Counted from the stretch's first letter, positions 23,071 through 34,791 are shown. The stretch: 64,000 nucleotides of DNA from Ovis canadensis (GCF_042477335.2 NC_091247.1:2564501-2628500); one strand, 5' to 3'. The notes: generated from the sequence alone by a model not told the origin. Program-made: numbers and translations.

Positions 23071-23331
23071 ACTCCAGTCATTGTAGAAAAATTCAAACGT
23101 GGTGAACAAAAAGACCGTCCAAAGCACCTGAGGTCGCTGGCACGTTTCTCTGCAAATGGGCGGCTGGCGAGGTGCCGAGGCGCCAGCCGGAGAGCTCACT
23201 CCATCCCCAGACGACCCTGAGAGGGGGGCCGCTCTCCTCACCACTTACAGTGAGGGGACAGAAGTGCGAGGTCAACGGTCAAGGGCGCCGATGGCTGGGA
23301 ACCCGTGGGAACACCACAGGCTGTCTCTCCT

Positions 23332-23468
23332 GTGACCACACCCCGTCCCACTGACCACGCCCCATCTCTCTGACCACGCCCCATCCCTCTGACCACGCCC
23401 CCATCTCTCTGACCACGCCTCGTCCCTCTCACGGCACCGGGTCCCTCTGACCGCGTCCCCATCCTTCT
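23332..23468. repeat. 19-20-bp tandem array with GC-box/KLF-like units
   Basis: About seven units of the type TGACCACGCCCCATCTCTC in head-to-tail order; the last two are degenerate. Each good unit carries CCACGCCC, a core bound by KLF/Sp-family factors, next to TGACC. Confidence 0.9.
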
Positions 23469-26400
23469 AGGTCGGCTGCTGAGCCCTTTCTCAAGTCTGT
23501 TACCTCACAGGGTGGACAGACGCTCTGAGAGGGGGGCCCTGTGGGGACAGCCCGGCCCTGGGACCCCTTCCCCGAGGCCAGGCCGGCTGCCCCCACCCCT
23601 GGCTGAGGCAAGAAGTCCAGCTCCTGACAGAGGAGAGGCCAAGTCCACTCAGCGCAGTCTCCCAGAGGCGAGGGGCTGGTTCCAGGTCTCTGAGGCTGCA
23701 GTCCAGGTCCGCCAGCGTCGGGGGAGCAACGGAGGGGTCTGCCCGGCAAGGACGCTGCCTGGACCTCAGGCTGAGACGTAGGGCGTAGGTGAGCTGGGCT
23801 TCCCACTTGGCAAGTCCCGTCCAATGGACAGCATCACGAGACTGTTGCCCCAGCAGAGTCCAGGGGACCGGTGCGCTCAGCACACACAGAGAAAGCCAGG
23901 GCCGGGTCCTGCAGCCAAGCCACGTCTGGACCCTGAAGAGCACCACGTCTCGCAGGCAGAGAGGGGGCCACGGGGCGACAGTCAGAGGACGCGCCTGGAC
24001 CACGTCAGTCTCCAGCCTCAGTGGGCGAGCTGCTCCGGGGGCCATCCTGCTGTTAATACTCTCATGCGGGGAGCACATCGCTTCTGCCGATGGCGTGCTC
24101 ATACAGACCTCATTCCCAGGAGATGGTCACCAGGGCCCCTGGCGAGCTGAACTGGAGGAAGGCCAGTGAGCCATGCACGTAGGCTGCCCACCTGGTGGAT
24201 GCTGGGGAGGCCCAGGCCTGGCCAGGATCCCGGGCCGTCCAGCCCACTCTCAGCCCCTCCCACAGCCAGGCCTGCTCCTGGGGAATGTTCCAGAGAGAGT
24301 GGGAATCCAACCCCAACAACCAGCAGCCCCCTCCCCTTCTGCCACCACCCGACTCCAGACCTTCCACTGCAAGCAAGCCCATTGCGCCGTCCCTTTAAGG
24401 ACCACAGGGACCCAGGCTCCATCCTTCAGGCCTAAGAAAGCAAACCCAGCTCCTCACCTGTGAGCCAGAGCCGGGCTCCTCCAAGACCCCTCTCCTGGGG
24501 CGGCTACTCTGTCAGCCCCGAGACCTCAGTCTTGCCACGCTGGACAGCCCCTGAGGCCCTGGCCTCCGCGGGGCTCCCGGCTCACAGACCCGCCAGGGGT
24601 TGCATCTCCCCAGACGGAGCCTCCAAAGGCCGGGGGCGGCGGAGGGCAGGCCCCCCGGCTGCTTCTTTCCCTGAGATCGCAGCCACAATTCCAAACACAC
24701 GAGGCCGTCCAGGCCGACAGAGCAGCTGGGAGCCAGGCCTCAGCTGGGGAGACAGCGGACATAAAATACACATGCGGCCCCACGAGGCCACCCCACTCCT
24801 GGCTCAGCCCCAGTGTCCAAGGCTGCCGCTCGACAGCCCACTCGGCCTCAGGCTCCAGACGCCCCGGATCCCGCCCTGGGGCCTCACGAGCACCCGGCCT
24901 GTCCCTGCAAGCCAGCACCCAGCCCCCTACTCGGGCATTTACAGAGCTCAGGCGCCCTCGATTGGTGCCAGGTGTGGGTGGCCCCCATCCAGGCCGGCTC
25001 CCGGGCCCCCTCCCACGTGCCCTCTTGCTGAGCTTCTGTCTCCCCCAGCAGAGCCCGAGCCCCCCCAGGGCAGGGCCGGTCCAACCCACCGCTCGGCCGG
25101 GAGCCGGGCACGAGCAGTCCCAGAGGAGGCTGTGGCCAGTGTTCAAAGCCCAGGGCCCCCAGCCAGCCTGTCCCACAGGAGGCGGGAGCGCACGCGTGTC
25201 CAGCCACCCTTGTGGGTACAGTGGGCTTGGCCTCCTAGCCTCCCTCCCCCGGGGGGCAATGAGCATTCTGGGCCCCCTGAGAAGAAGAGCCGGTGGGAAA
25301 ACAGGGTCAGCCACCAGCTCAAGCAGGGAGGACCCCTGCCCCAGGGGTGCCGCCCATGGTGGGCACGTGGCCCCCGGTCCCCGGACATTGGGGTGCTCAG
25401 CCTCCAGAGCCCACTCAGCTCCCACCCCGTCTCCTCCCCCCGGAGACTCCTGGCCCTCCTGGAAACTCGCTGGGGGTGGTGCTGAGGCTGGTAGAGAGGT
25501 CGGGGTCAGAAGCTCGCCTGAGCCCAGGCGGGGCGCCTGCCCAGCAGGTCAGGGCGCCTGCCCAGCAGGTCAGGGCCGCCGGGCTCCCAGCCCCAGGGCT
25601 GCAGCCTTCCTCCGTCTCTTTGCCTATGGCCAGTGGGTGTCCCTGAGGGCTGGTCAGGGGGCAGAGGGCGGCCTGGGCCCGGGATGAAGCCCACCAGGTG
25701 GAATCCAGCCTCCCACGACCCCGAGGTCCTCCCTGGGACAGCGTGGTGGTCCTGGTGGAGACACTGGAGTCACGGGGCTGGGCTGCAGACCCACGGCCAC
25801 ACAATGGAGCCCCTCAGAGACGAGGGCCCGGCCTGGCCTGCTGCTGTGGCCTCTGGTCCGTGGCACTGAGCGAAGCCTGGGGGAAGGGGGAGACCCCTGG
25901 GGGCAGATCCCGCCTGTTATTTGGAGCCCCCAAGCCCTGCTACTGCAGATCAGGGTGAGCCCACCCCCCACAGACGAGGGCCAGAGCCCAGGCACAAAGC
26001 CCTGCAGCCACCTCCCAGCACCGGGACGTCAGCTGGTCGCAGGGCAGCTCTGAGCCTTGGAAGACAGACTCCACCCCTCCACCGGGTTCTCAGTGTCTGC
26101 ACACAGACTAGCGCTCCAGGGCGCCGACGGACAGCAGCTGCGAGGGACGGCCCTCGCTGACCCCTCCTCCTCCTCTGCCTCTCCAGGGACCCCAGTGGTC
26201 CAGTCCTGGGGGACCCCCACGGGGCGCCCAAGCCCCCTCCCCTCCCCCAATCTCGAGCTGCCCTCGGGTCTCCCCGGTGGAACATTGTTGACATACTCTA
26301 AGCCGTCAGCAAAAGAAGATGAGAATTCAGTAATTGCTTTTGGCAGGGAGTCCCTGGGCCAGCACAGGGGCCAAAAATAACCGAGGAGAGGGTTCCCGGG

Positions 26401-28170
26401 CCACCTGCGGCCTCAGTGCGGGCTCTGTCTGAGCGCTGGAGAGGGGCCCCGTCGCAGGGCAAGGTGGGCGCAGGGTGGGCTGGAGGGACACGGGAGCAGC
26501 GGGGACGGAGCGAGGCTGTCGCTTCCAACATCGCAAAGCAGGGAGCGACTGGCCGTCCAAAAATACGTGACGTCACTCTCTAGCAGGAGGAGCAGCTGCT
26601 GGGCGACTCTGCGGCCCACACATAGTTGGCTGCATCCCGGGAGAGGGTGTTGGCTGAGGCCATGAAAAGGCGGAAAAAAACGCCAGGCTGGCCGGCCACG
26701 CTCGGCCCCAGCCCCGCCCTCCCCAGGCCCGGCCAGTGCTGGCCGCAGGGGAGGGGCGTGAACCCCAGGGTGGTGGGAACCGGGGTCATGGTGCACCTGG
26801 CCAGGGCGGAGGGCGGGGCGGGGGGACCCTGGGTCTGACCCTTCCCAGTGCAAAGGCCAGAGCAGGAAGGAACGCGCTTCACCGGTCAGGCCTGACCCAA
26901 GTCCACGTCACAGGACCAGGCAGGGGCAGGCAGCCAGCACGGAGACCGGCCAGCCTTGCCCCAGCCTTTGCTGTTGCCCCTTCTTGCCCCAAGCAAGACA
27001 CACCTGCCCATGAGGCGTGCCCGGCCAGAACCCCGAGAACGTCCCCGGAAGCATCTGCTGGGGGCTGTCTGGCCGGCTCTGTGGTGAGGAGACCAGAGGA
27101 GTCCAGCCATGGTCGGGCTCTGGGGACTGGCCACCCCGCACCATGGAGAAAGCTGATTGTCCCCTCTGCCCGCCCGCCTGCCTGCCTCTGGTGCCAGCCC
27201 CTCAGCCCCCACCCCTTGAGGGGAGGGGGTTTCCAGCATCACCTCCCTCCTGCCTCTTTAACTCTCACCTTGCCAAGGACGCAGGGCAGGAGCAGGTCTC
27301 AGACACGGGCCCTAGAGGCCCCCGCTCCCTGTGGGAGACCAGGCCAGCTGTCTGGGTCCCCTTGTCCTTCTCCCCTCAAGAGATGCCTGAAGGCCTCTGA
27401 GGACCATTCCCCAGTGCCCCGGTGCCCTGGGGCCCAGCACAGAAGAGGGGGCCCAGGTCTGGAGCACACCCACAAGCCTGCCCCTTCAGTCTCCAGGCCA
27501 CTTCCACAGGGAAGGAGGAGTCGATGGTCCATAGCAGTTAGCAGTGCTTGAGGCTGCGACACCCAGAAAGCCAGCCCACACAACAAGGTGCCCAGCCTCC
27601 ACACCCCCAAAGAACCAGCTCCTGCTTCATCCCTGCTCATCATCCTCGCCTGGGCTCCCACCTCCTGCTTGCAAGAGGGCTGCTGCACCGCCAGGCAACA
27701 CGACTGAATTCCAGGCAGGAAGAAGGGGATAGGACCCGAAGCCTTGCTAATCAGGAAGGCGGCCCTCTCTGGACACTCGGGACTAACCACACCCCTGGCC
27801 AGAAGGGACTCACGTGGCCACCCAGCTGCAGGGCGGCTGGAGGGCCTGTGAGTTGAGTAGGCACGCTGCCACCCCAGACACCATCAGGGCCCTCTTGGGA
27901 AGGAGGCAGAATGGAGTAGAGGAGCAGTGTGGTCCCACTGACCCGCGGACTGATGAGGAAAGGAGACTCGGTCTGGGGTTCGCCCACGGCCACAGAGCTG
28001 GAGAGAGCTTGGCGGAGAGGAAGCCATGGAAAAGTCTCTCCCCCAGGGTAGGGCCTCCAGGCCCTAGGGGCCGTTTGAACCCTGCCTGGCAAACACGCAC
28101 AAGCTCACACCCAGGCTACGAGGAAAGAGGCCAGCTCCATGCCATCCCCAGGCTCCCGTAGCAGCGCCAG
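23469..28170. other. Intergenic GC-rich unique DNA
   Basis: No gene supported in this 4.7 kb. Many long frames overlap on both strands (the longest is a 341-codon + frame at 24460-25485), but all are proline/arginine-rich, change phase freely and lack any domain. A 21-base unit is repeated about twice at 25532-25576 (GCGCCTGCCCAGCAGGTCAG). A lower-GC patch with a TTGCTTTTGGCAGGGAG block lies near 26290-26350. Confidence 0.5.
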
Positions 28171-28222
28171 ACAGAGCAAACGCACACGTGTACGTGCACA
28201 CACGCCTGCTTGTGTCACACAA

Positions 28223-28484
28223 GTACATGCGGGCATGCGTGCTAAGTCGCTTCAGCCGTGTCTCATTCTCTGCAACCCTAGGGCCTGCAGCCCGCCAGGC
28301 TCCTCCATCCATGGGGATTCTCCAGGCAAGAATACTAGAGTGGGTTGCCAGGCCCTCCTCCAGGGGATCTTCCCGACCCGGGGATCAAACCTGGATCTCC
28401 CGCACTGCAGGCAGGTTTTTTTTTGGGTTTTTTTTTGTTGTTTGTTTGTTTGTTTGTTTTTACCGCTGAGCCACCAGGAAAGCC
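28223..28484 (-). mobile_element. Bov-tA SINE with an internal T/TTTG expansion
   Basis: Antisense copy (GTGCTAAGTCGCTTCAGCCG, GGGATTCTCCAGGCAAGAAT, GGGGATCTTCCCGACCCGGG). Where the usual element has a short TTCTTTA it carries about 40 bases of T-runs and (TTTG)n at 28417-28460, then resumes with ACCGCTGAGCCACCAGGAAA. Confidence 0.92.
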
Positions 28485-28485
28485 C

Positions 28486-28735
28486 ACAGAAGTACATGCA
28501 TGCATGCAGACACACACGTTCGTGGTACACATATATTCACGTACGTACATGGGCGTGCATACGTACATTCACGCACGCACGCACGCACGCACACACGAGC
28601 ATGTGTGCGGAGACGGGAGTCCATAGGTTCACGTGTGTGATGTGCGTGTACATGGGCGGCGCACACGTTTGCAGCCCGTGGGCACAGATGTGTATATGCA
28701 GACACACATGTACACATACATAGTCACACACAAGC
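28486..28735. repeat. Alternating purine-pyrimidine microsatellite region
   Basis: Mixed ACAC, ACGT and CACG repeats, with a clean (ACGC)n run at about 28570-28592. A similar but shorter patch lies at 28175-28222, so the two flank the Bov-tA copy; the SINE probably inserted into an existing repeat. Confidence 0.85.
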
Positions 28736-30492
28736 TGCCAGCTCCCAGATCCTTCTCTGCCAAAGGGTCTGTTCCAGGAGCAGGCCTCCAGCCCCAGCCC
28801 GGCCCTTCCTCTCACCCTTGGCAACGTCCAGCCCGCCAAAAGCCCAGACTTCCCCAATTTCAGGCATCTGGCTGCACCAGCACCATTGGAGAGAGGGAGA
28901 CGGAGCAGCAAAAACCCCAAAGGGAACCACAGTGTTTCTGAAATGGGTCACTGAATCGCACAGAGCAACGCTTCCCTCACAGGCACAGTTCCTTTCTGGA
29001 CCAGCTTCGGACAGACCCCGTGCCAGCCTCGGGTTGGGGGCTGGGAGTGCAGAGGGGGTTCCGTGGCCTGGAAGAACCACAGGGGTGGGCCGGAGGCCAT
29101 GCTGCGGCCACTGACACCCCAATGAAGCCACGCGGCATTTTCTGGGGCCTTTTCTGGGGCGCTGGACAGAAATGCAAACAGGAGGCTGCTCACAATCTGC
29201 CCTCACCCTGCGTGGGGCAGCGGGCAAGGCTGAGGCCTCGGGCAAGGTCCGGAGAGGCCGCTTCTCCCTGGAGAATGGAGGATTCTGCCTCAGGAGGGGT
29301 CCTGACAAGTGCTTGCTCAGTGAGAGTCGGGACGGTCCCAGGGCCTCCAGCCCCGACCTGAAGGTCTCCACGGCCCACCCATCCCCAGAAATGCACATCT
29401 TCCCCACCAAGGCCCAGGGAGGACCGCTGTGGGGCAGAAAGGCCCCGTGACCCTGGGCAGACGCCCCCTCCCCGCCCCTGCCACCCCCTCCCCGCCCCCC
29501 CGCCCCGACCTTAGGCACGATTCTTCCCCACGCCCTCTGCCTCCTTCCCGATGCTGTTTCAGATCATAGATTCGGAAACAGGAAAAGAACGCAAATAGAA
29601 AATGGCAAAAGAGGTTCCCTCTGGGTAACGAGAGGTATGTATGCTTGTCCACAGTCTCAAATTTTTAAAAATAAAACACCTTCAGTTCCCGGGCCCTGAT
29701 GGAAACCCCAGAGGGCTCTCAAAGCAAATGGCGTGATTCTCAACTTCAGCCACCAGGTGGCGGCCAAGACCAGCGCATCCCGCCTTGGACCCGCCTCAGC
29801 GCCGGGGAGGGCGTGGGGCTTCCTCCCGGGGTCCTCTGGGTCCCAGGAGGTAGGAGAGGGCGACACCCGGAGGGAGACTGTCAGCTGCGGAGGGCCACAG
29901 AATTCCTCCCTCCCGGTGGGCCCTCCCGACAGTGCCCAGGGGCAGGGAATGCCACCCTCACTGGATGACTGGGGAGCTGAGGTTTGGGCTGGGGCAGCGC
30001 CTTTTCCACCCTGGAACGGGCCAGCGTGGACAGAGCCTGAGCTGCAACTCTCGTCTCCCAGCTCGACCTAACCCACTCCACAGACACCCAGGGGTCGCCT
30101 GGCTTCACTGGCTGCACTCAGGATGCAGGGCCGGGGGCGGGAGTGGGGGGAGGCGCAGCCAGCCATGGCCTGCAGCAAGCCAGGATGAGCCGGTTTTGAG
30201 CCCGGTTGGCCTGAGCACTCGCAGCCGCCCCGGACCTCGTAGTCCATCTTCCGCAGTCACCCCCAGGGGTGAGGCTGCAGCAGCGGCCTTCTGCAGCCGA
30301 GTCCAGGACTCATCGGGGTTCCTGCACTCCAGGGATCCAGTAGCTGGGGGCCCTTGGGGGCCTCCTGGGGTCCCACTGGGGTTGCCACAGGCAAGGGCGG
30401 AGCGCTGGGTGCAGGGTTTGGCCTAGGGCACAGCTGGGAGGCTGTGCCATGCCCGGCCCAGGGACACCCTGACCCTGGCTCGGGAACCCACG
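28736..30492. other. Intergenic DNA
   Basis: No gene supported. A LINE 3'-end-like A/T-rich patch lies at about 29570-29680 (TTTTTAAAAATAAAACACC). A strong CTCF-like motif is at 29750. The rest is GC-rich unique DNA with chance frames on both strands. Confidence 0.5.
29750..29761 (+). promoter_or_regulatory. Predicted CTCF core motif
   Basis: CCACCAGGTGGC fits the CTCF core CCASYAGRKGGC at every position and is followed by GGCC. It lies roughly midway between MYMK and SLC2A6. Sequence match only; occupancy is unknown. Confidence 0.45.
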
Positions 30493-30705
30493 TCAGCGGG
30501 AGTCTCGGGGGGCGCTGTCCCATACCAGCCAGACGGAGAGCAGGAGGAACAAGAGGACCAGGGCTGCAGCCAGGGTCAGAGAGGGCACCAGGTCCGAGTC
30601 CTCAGGGCCGGGAATGACGTCAGCCGGGGCACGGTGCAGGGCGGCCCGGGCACCAGACAGCTGGGTGTTCGAGACCTTCTCCCCGGGAGGCCCGGGCTGG
30701 CCCAT
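30493..30705 (-). CDS. Candidate small single-pass membrane protein (last exon of an unrecognised gene)
   Basis: I do not recognise this protein. The frame gives 70 residues: a polar, proline-containing N-terminal part starting MGQPGPPGEK, then an acidic stretch (GPEDSDLVPS), one strongly hydrophobic helix of about 22 residues (LTLAAALVLLFLLLSVWLVW) and a short charged tail DSAPRDSR before the stop. Directly before the ATG the - strand reads CTCTCATCTCCTCCTCACAG, a very good acceptor with polypyrimidine tract, so the frame may be a last coding exon joined to an exon further right. Such a clear helix is unlike the arginine/proline-rich chance frames around it. No upstream exon, promoter or nearby poly(A) signal was found on this strand. 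It could also be a chance frame or a relic. Topology would be a short C-terminal tail with the longer part on the other side. Confidence 0.4.
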   Translation of the reverse strand: MGQPGPPGEKVSNTQLSGARAALHRAPADVIPGPEDSDLVPSLTLAAALVLLFLLLSVWLVWDSAPRDSR

Positions 30706-31770
30706 CTGTGAGGAGGAGATGAGAGACAGGACTTCCTCTGGGAGGGGCCCACCTCACACCCCCCGCCCCTCCCATCCGTCCCCCCATCACGGCAGGAGCC
30801 AGGGGCCGAGAGGTGCCACCGGGCAGTGACTCCCTGAGCCTCACTGTTTTCCTCTGTGAAATGGGGACGCGGAGGACCACAGAGGGAGGGCAAGGACCAG
30901 ACGCGACAGCCCCGGGGGCCACCGTTGGCCCCGCCAAGCTTCCCACCTTCCCCCTCTCAATGACGGGGCCAGAGGTCAGGTTCAGCCCCACTGCTCCCTT
31001 CCCCGAAGACCTTTCCCCCTGTGCCAGGGAGTCTGGAATGCAGCTCGGTTAGTTTCCTGGGCAATTGGAAGCCAGCGGACGCGTCTGGAAGGCCCTCCTC
31101 ACACTGCAATAGGGTTCGCAGCAAGACTGCCAGCTGCTCTCCGCCCGCACGGCAGCGAGGCCGGGAGCACCGGCTGTCCACCTGACAGATGAGAAAAGCG
31201 AGGCTCGCTCCCGGAAGCGCCCCCGGAGCAGGATTCCCAAGAAGCCCGAGCCTGGCAGAGGGGGTCGTGGTGGCCTGAGACGCCACCCTCAGCCTCCCGC
31301 ATGGGGAGGACCAGGTTTGGACTGGGCTGGTCGCTTGTTAAGCCCCAGGCCCTCGATCAGCCAGCAAGGTCCAGGAGACACGGGGTGTCTCTGCCCAGCG
31401 TCTCTGCCCAGCCCCTCCCAAACCCCCAGCCCCACTGTTCTGCAGGACAGTTACCTTCCAGCCATCGGGGCTCCCACGTCCTGGGAGAAGCCTGCCCCAG
31501 AGCTGCCATGTTCCCCAGGGACAAGGGCCAGTGGGTGGTGGCCTGAATGGTCACCTCAGCGGCCGCCTCTCCTCTAAGGAAACCAACCCCTCTGGGGCTT
31601 CCCCCAGGGCGTGGCTATAGCTGGAGGCGGGTGTGAGCCCCCCCACCGCCAGGTAGGTGTGTCCAGGGCCCTCCCAGGCCCTGCGGAGCCAGGTGCCTCT
31701 TTCCCCAGACAGCACTTTCTGCTTCCTCTCAGCTGAGGCTTCCTCGTGGGGGCTGAGGGAAGAGGAGGTC
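30706..31770. other. Intergenic DNA
   Basis: No gene supported. MIR-like blocks lie at about 30820-30865 (CTGTGAAATGGGGACG) and 31180-31200 (CTGACAGATGAGAAAAGCGA). The rest is unique. Confidence 0.45.
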
Positions 31771-31868
31771 CTTCCGACTCTGCGACCCCGTGGACTCCCC
31801 GCCAGGCTCCTCCATCCATGGGATTCTCCAGGCAGGAATACTGGAGTGGGTAACCACTTCCTCCTCCA
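31771..31868 (-). mobile_element. Bov-tA SINE fragment
   Basis: Antisense body only: CTGCGACCCCGTGGACTCCC, GGGATTCTCCAGGCAGGAAT, ACTGGAGTGGGTAACCACTT. The tRNA head is missing. Confidence 0.88.
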
Positions 31869-32156
31869 AGGACAAAGGGCAGACTCAATTCCAGTCGGCA
31901 AGGGGCTTCTAGGCACTGGCTGTGTGCCCATGCTGTGCCATGTGGGCGGGGGGGGGGGTGGTGGGTGGGAGCGGTGGAAGAGGGGTATAGGCCCACCCCA
32001 GCGCCAGGGCCAGGTTCTGGAGCAGCCCATCTGGGGCAGACCCAAGTGGGAGGGTTCAGAGGCCGGAGGACCAGAGAAGTGATCTTTGCTGAAGGAAGTT
32101 ACCCCTTACCGGCAGAGGCGCTCATCCCGTCGCTAATTTTAAAAGCAGAAAAGGTA

Positions 32157-32295
32157 AGGGCTTCCCTGTTGGTCCAGTAGCTAAGACTCCATTTTCCCAG
32201 GGCAGGGGGCCTGGGCTGGAACCCGGGCCAGGGAGATAGCTCCCACCTGCCAGAACTAAGATCCAGTGCATTCAAATAAATAAATATTTTTATAA
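32157..32295 (+). mobile_element. CHR-type SINE
   Basis: AGGGCTTCCCTGTTGGTCCA head, GGCTGGAACCCGGGCCAGGG box and an AATAAATAAATATTTTTA end. It lies about 50 bases left of a BovB copy. Confidence 0.85.
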
Positions 32296-32343
32296 GCATA
32301 TTAGTTTGGGGGGAAAAAAAGCAAAAAGGTGTGAAATAACCTT

Positions 32344-33312
32344 CAGTTCAGTTCAGTTCAGTCACTCAGTCGTGTCCGACTCTTTGCGACCCCATGAATC
32401 GCAGCATGCGAGGCCTCCCTGTCCATCACCATCTCCCGGAGTTCACTCAGACTCACGTCCATCGAGTCCGTGATGCCATCCAGCCATCTCATCCTGCCCC
32501 CAATCCCTCCCAGCATCAGAGTCTTTTCCAATGAGTCAACTCTTCGCATGAGGTGGCCAAAGTACTGGAGTTTCAGCTTTAGCATCATTCCTTCCAAAGA
32601 AATCCCAGGGCTGATCTCCTTCAGAATGGACTGGTTGGATCTCCTTGCAGTCCAAGGGACTCTCAAGAGTCTTCTCCAACACCACAGTTCAAAAGCATCA
32701 ATTCTTTGGCGCTCAGCCTTCTTCACAGTCCAACTCTCACATCCATACATGACCACAGGAAAAACCATAGCCTTGACTAGAGGGATCTTAGTCGGCAAAG
32801 TAATATCTCTGCTTTTGAATATACTATCTAGGTTGGTCATAATTTTTCTTCCAAGGAGTAAGCGTCTTTTAATTTCATGGCTGCAGTCACCATCTGCAGT
32901 TATTCTGGAGCCCCAAAAAATAAAGTCTGACACTGTTTCCACTGTTTCCCCATCTATTTCCCATGAAGTAGATGGGACCAGATGCCATGATCTTAGTTTT
33001 CTGAATGTTGAGCTTTAGGCCAACTTTTTCACTCTCCACTTTCACTTTCAAGAGGCTTTTTAGTTCCTCTTCACTTTCTGCCATAAGGGTGGTGTTATCT
33101 GCATATCTGAGGTTATTGATATTTTCCCGGCAATCTTGATTCCAGCTTGTGTTTCTTCCAGCCCAGCGTTTCTCATGATGTACTCTACATATAAGTTAAA
33201 TAAGCAGGGTGACAGTATACAGCCTTGATGTACTCCTTTTCCTATTTGGAACCAGTCTGTTGTTCCATGTCCAGTTCTAACTGCTGCTTCCTGACCTGCA
33301 TACAGATTTCTC
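32344..33312 (-). mobile_element. BovB LINE, 3' half of the reverse transcriptase region (antisense)
   Basis: About 970 bases, the longest BovB piece here. It starts with the (TTCAG)n 3' tail at 32344. On the - strand, 33314-33060 encodes reverse-transcriptase palm sequence (GVHQGCILSPCLFNLYVEYI) and 32942-32358 encodes the C-terminal part ([44 protein letters not shown]). The frame is broken at least once between these parts, about 21 bases near 32495 are missing relative to the other copies, and the endonuclease and 5' end are absent. It is a dead 5'-truncated copy but well conserved, so fairly young. Confidence 0.96.
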
Positions 33313-34342
33313 AATGCCCACGAAAAAAAGATTCATGAGCAATTCCAGCTTCATCCACTTGATAACCTTAGAAACCCCATAAGAAGGGGCTGTGAACAAG
33401 GAGAGTCATACAAGATTTATCCTTTAGCCCCAAACTGAAAATGGCCTGTCCAGGAGGGGAACCCCTCCTCCTGCCCTTCTTCATTATTTCAGCTGGTCTG
33501 ATAATTGAATGGACACAAGACAGATCAGGAGGAAAACTAAACGAATTGAATTTCACACATACAGTGCTCTCGTAGACATAGAACCCAAAGAAATGACCGA
33601 AGGCAAGAAGCCTTTATGTTTTTTAGACAAAGAAACAACAAATCTGTCAAGAACTGACAAGACAAAGACACTTAGGCTTGGGTACCAGTTAGTGAAGAAA
33701 CTGGGCGGGTTTGTTACCAGTCTTGGTGCCCTGATTTCCCCATCTCTGGGGATGAGCCTGACTCTCTGCCTCCTGGTGCAAGAAGGCTAGCTTCCCCACG
33801 GGAAATTCATTCCCTTCTTTCACAGGGACAGAGAGTAGGGGCAGGGCCTCCTTCGGCATCCACTGCTTTCCTCAAGTAGCCTAAATTCAGAGTAATCAGC
33901 CGGCCACTTTGCATATTTTAGGGTGACTTGCCCTGAGCCCCGTGAAACCCAACCACCCGTAAAAGAGTGGTGCTCACACACACAGCAACAAGCAGAGTAA
34001 GCCACTAGAGAACACAGCACAGATGAGTCTCGCAGACGCACCGCTTAAAGGAAGCCAGAAAGGAAGCACGCGCCCTCCAGGTCTCTTTCTGTGAAGCTCT
34101 AGGAAAGGTGAATGCAGTCGACAGTCGGAGACGGACGACCAGCAGCTGCTTAGGGGTGGGGGAGGCATACTGACTGGGAAGAGGGATTCTGGAGGGTGGT
34201 TCTCTGTCTCAACTGGGGGCCAGGGGGTGATACAGTTGTCAACACTCATCGACCTGCACACTTAAAGTGAGTTCATTTTCCTGTGTGTGTAGATTGTCCC
34301 TCAATAAAGCTGACTTTAAAAGAAAAACAACAACAACCACCT
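33313..34342. other. Intergenic DNA with a LINE tail
   Basis: No gene supported. At about 34200-34330 the order CACACTTAAAGTGAGTTCAT then CTCAATAAAGCTGACTTTAA resembles the 3' end of an old L1 on the + strand. Positions 33313-33800 are repeat-like but unnamed. Confidence 0.45.
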
Positions 34343-34442
34343 GGGGACTTCCCTGGTGGTCCACTGGTTAAGAACCCACCCGCCAGTGCAGGAAACGTGG
34401 GTTCAATCCCTGATCCGGGAAAATCCCACATAGAAAAAAAAA
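34343..34442 (+). mobile_element. CHR-type SINE (short)
   Basis: GGGGACTTCCCTGGTGGTCC head, GGGTTCAATCCCTGATCCGG box and an A-tail at 34433-34442. It was inserted in or next to the L1 tail. Confidence 0.9.
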
Positions 34443-34626
34443 TTTTTTTAATGGGAAAAAACTGGGGGGATGGGGAAGAGCCAAAAACAAGAGCAGGAGT
34501 CCATTCAAGAGTTTCAAGAGTAGGGCAATCCAATCCACAAGGACAGAAGTCAGTGACGGGACCTCAGGAGGGCCCACGTGACTGGAAAGAGGTGCCTGGC
34601 GCTCTCTGGGGGTGATCAGAATCTTC

Positions 34627-34791
34627 TTTTTTAATATGTATTTATTTGGCTGTGCCGGGTCTTAGTTGCCGCATGCAGGATCTTCAATCTTCATTGAAGC
34701 ATATGGGATCTAGTCCCCCAACCAGGGATCGAACCTGGGCCTCCTGCATTAGGAGCTCAGAGTCTCAGCCACTGGACCACCAAGGAGGTCC
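34627..34791 (-). mobile_element. CHR-type SINE (antisense)
   Basis: Begins with the T-rich reverse tail and TTATTTGGCTGTGCCGGGTC, then CCAACCAGGGATCGAACCTG, ending at the head CACTGGACCACCAAGGAGGT. Confidence 0.9.

Noticed and set aside
23332-23468. Regular short repeats that might suggest a CRISPR array
   Set aside because: Units are head-to-tail without unique spacers, in a mammalian genome; this is a minisatellite.
24460-25485. 341-codon + strand open frame
   Set aside because: It lies in very GC-rich DNA where all phases stay open by chance. The product is rich in Pro, Arg, Ser and Gly with no domain, no helix and no splice context, and a 299-codon frame overlaps it on the other strand.
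32358-32942. 195-codon - strand frame as a host gene
   Set aside because: It is the BovB reverse-transcriptase C-terminal region, repeated elsewhere in the window (14.9, 16.5 and 57.0 kb).
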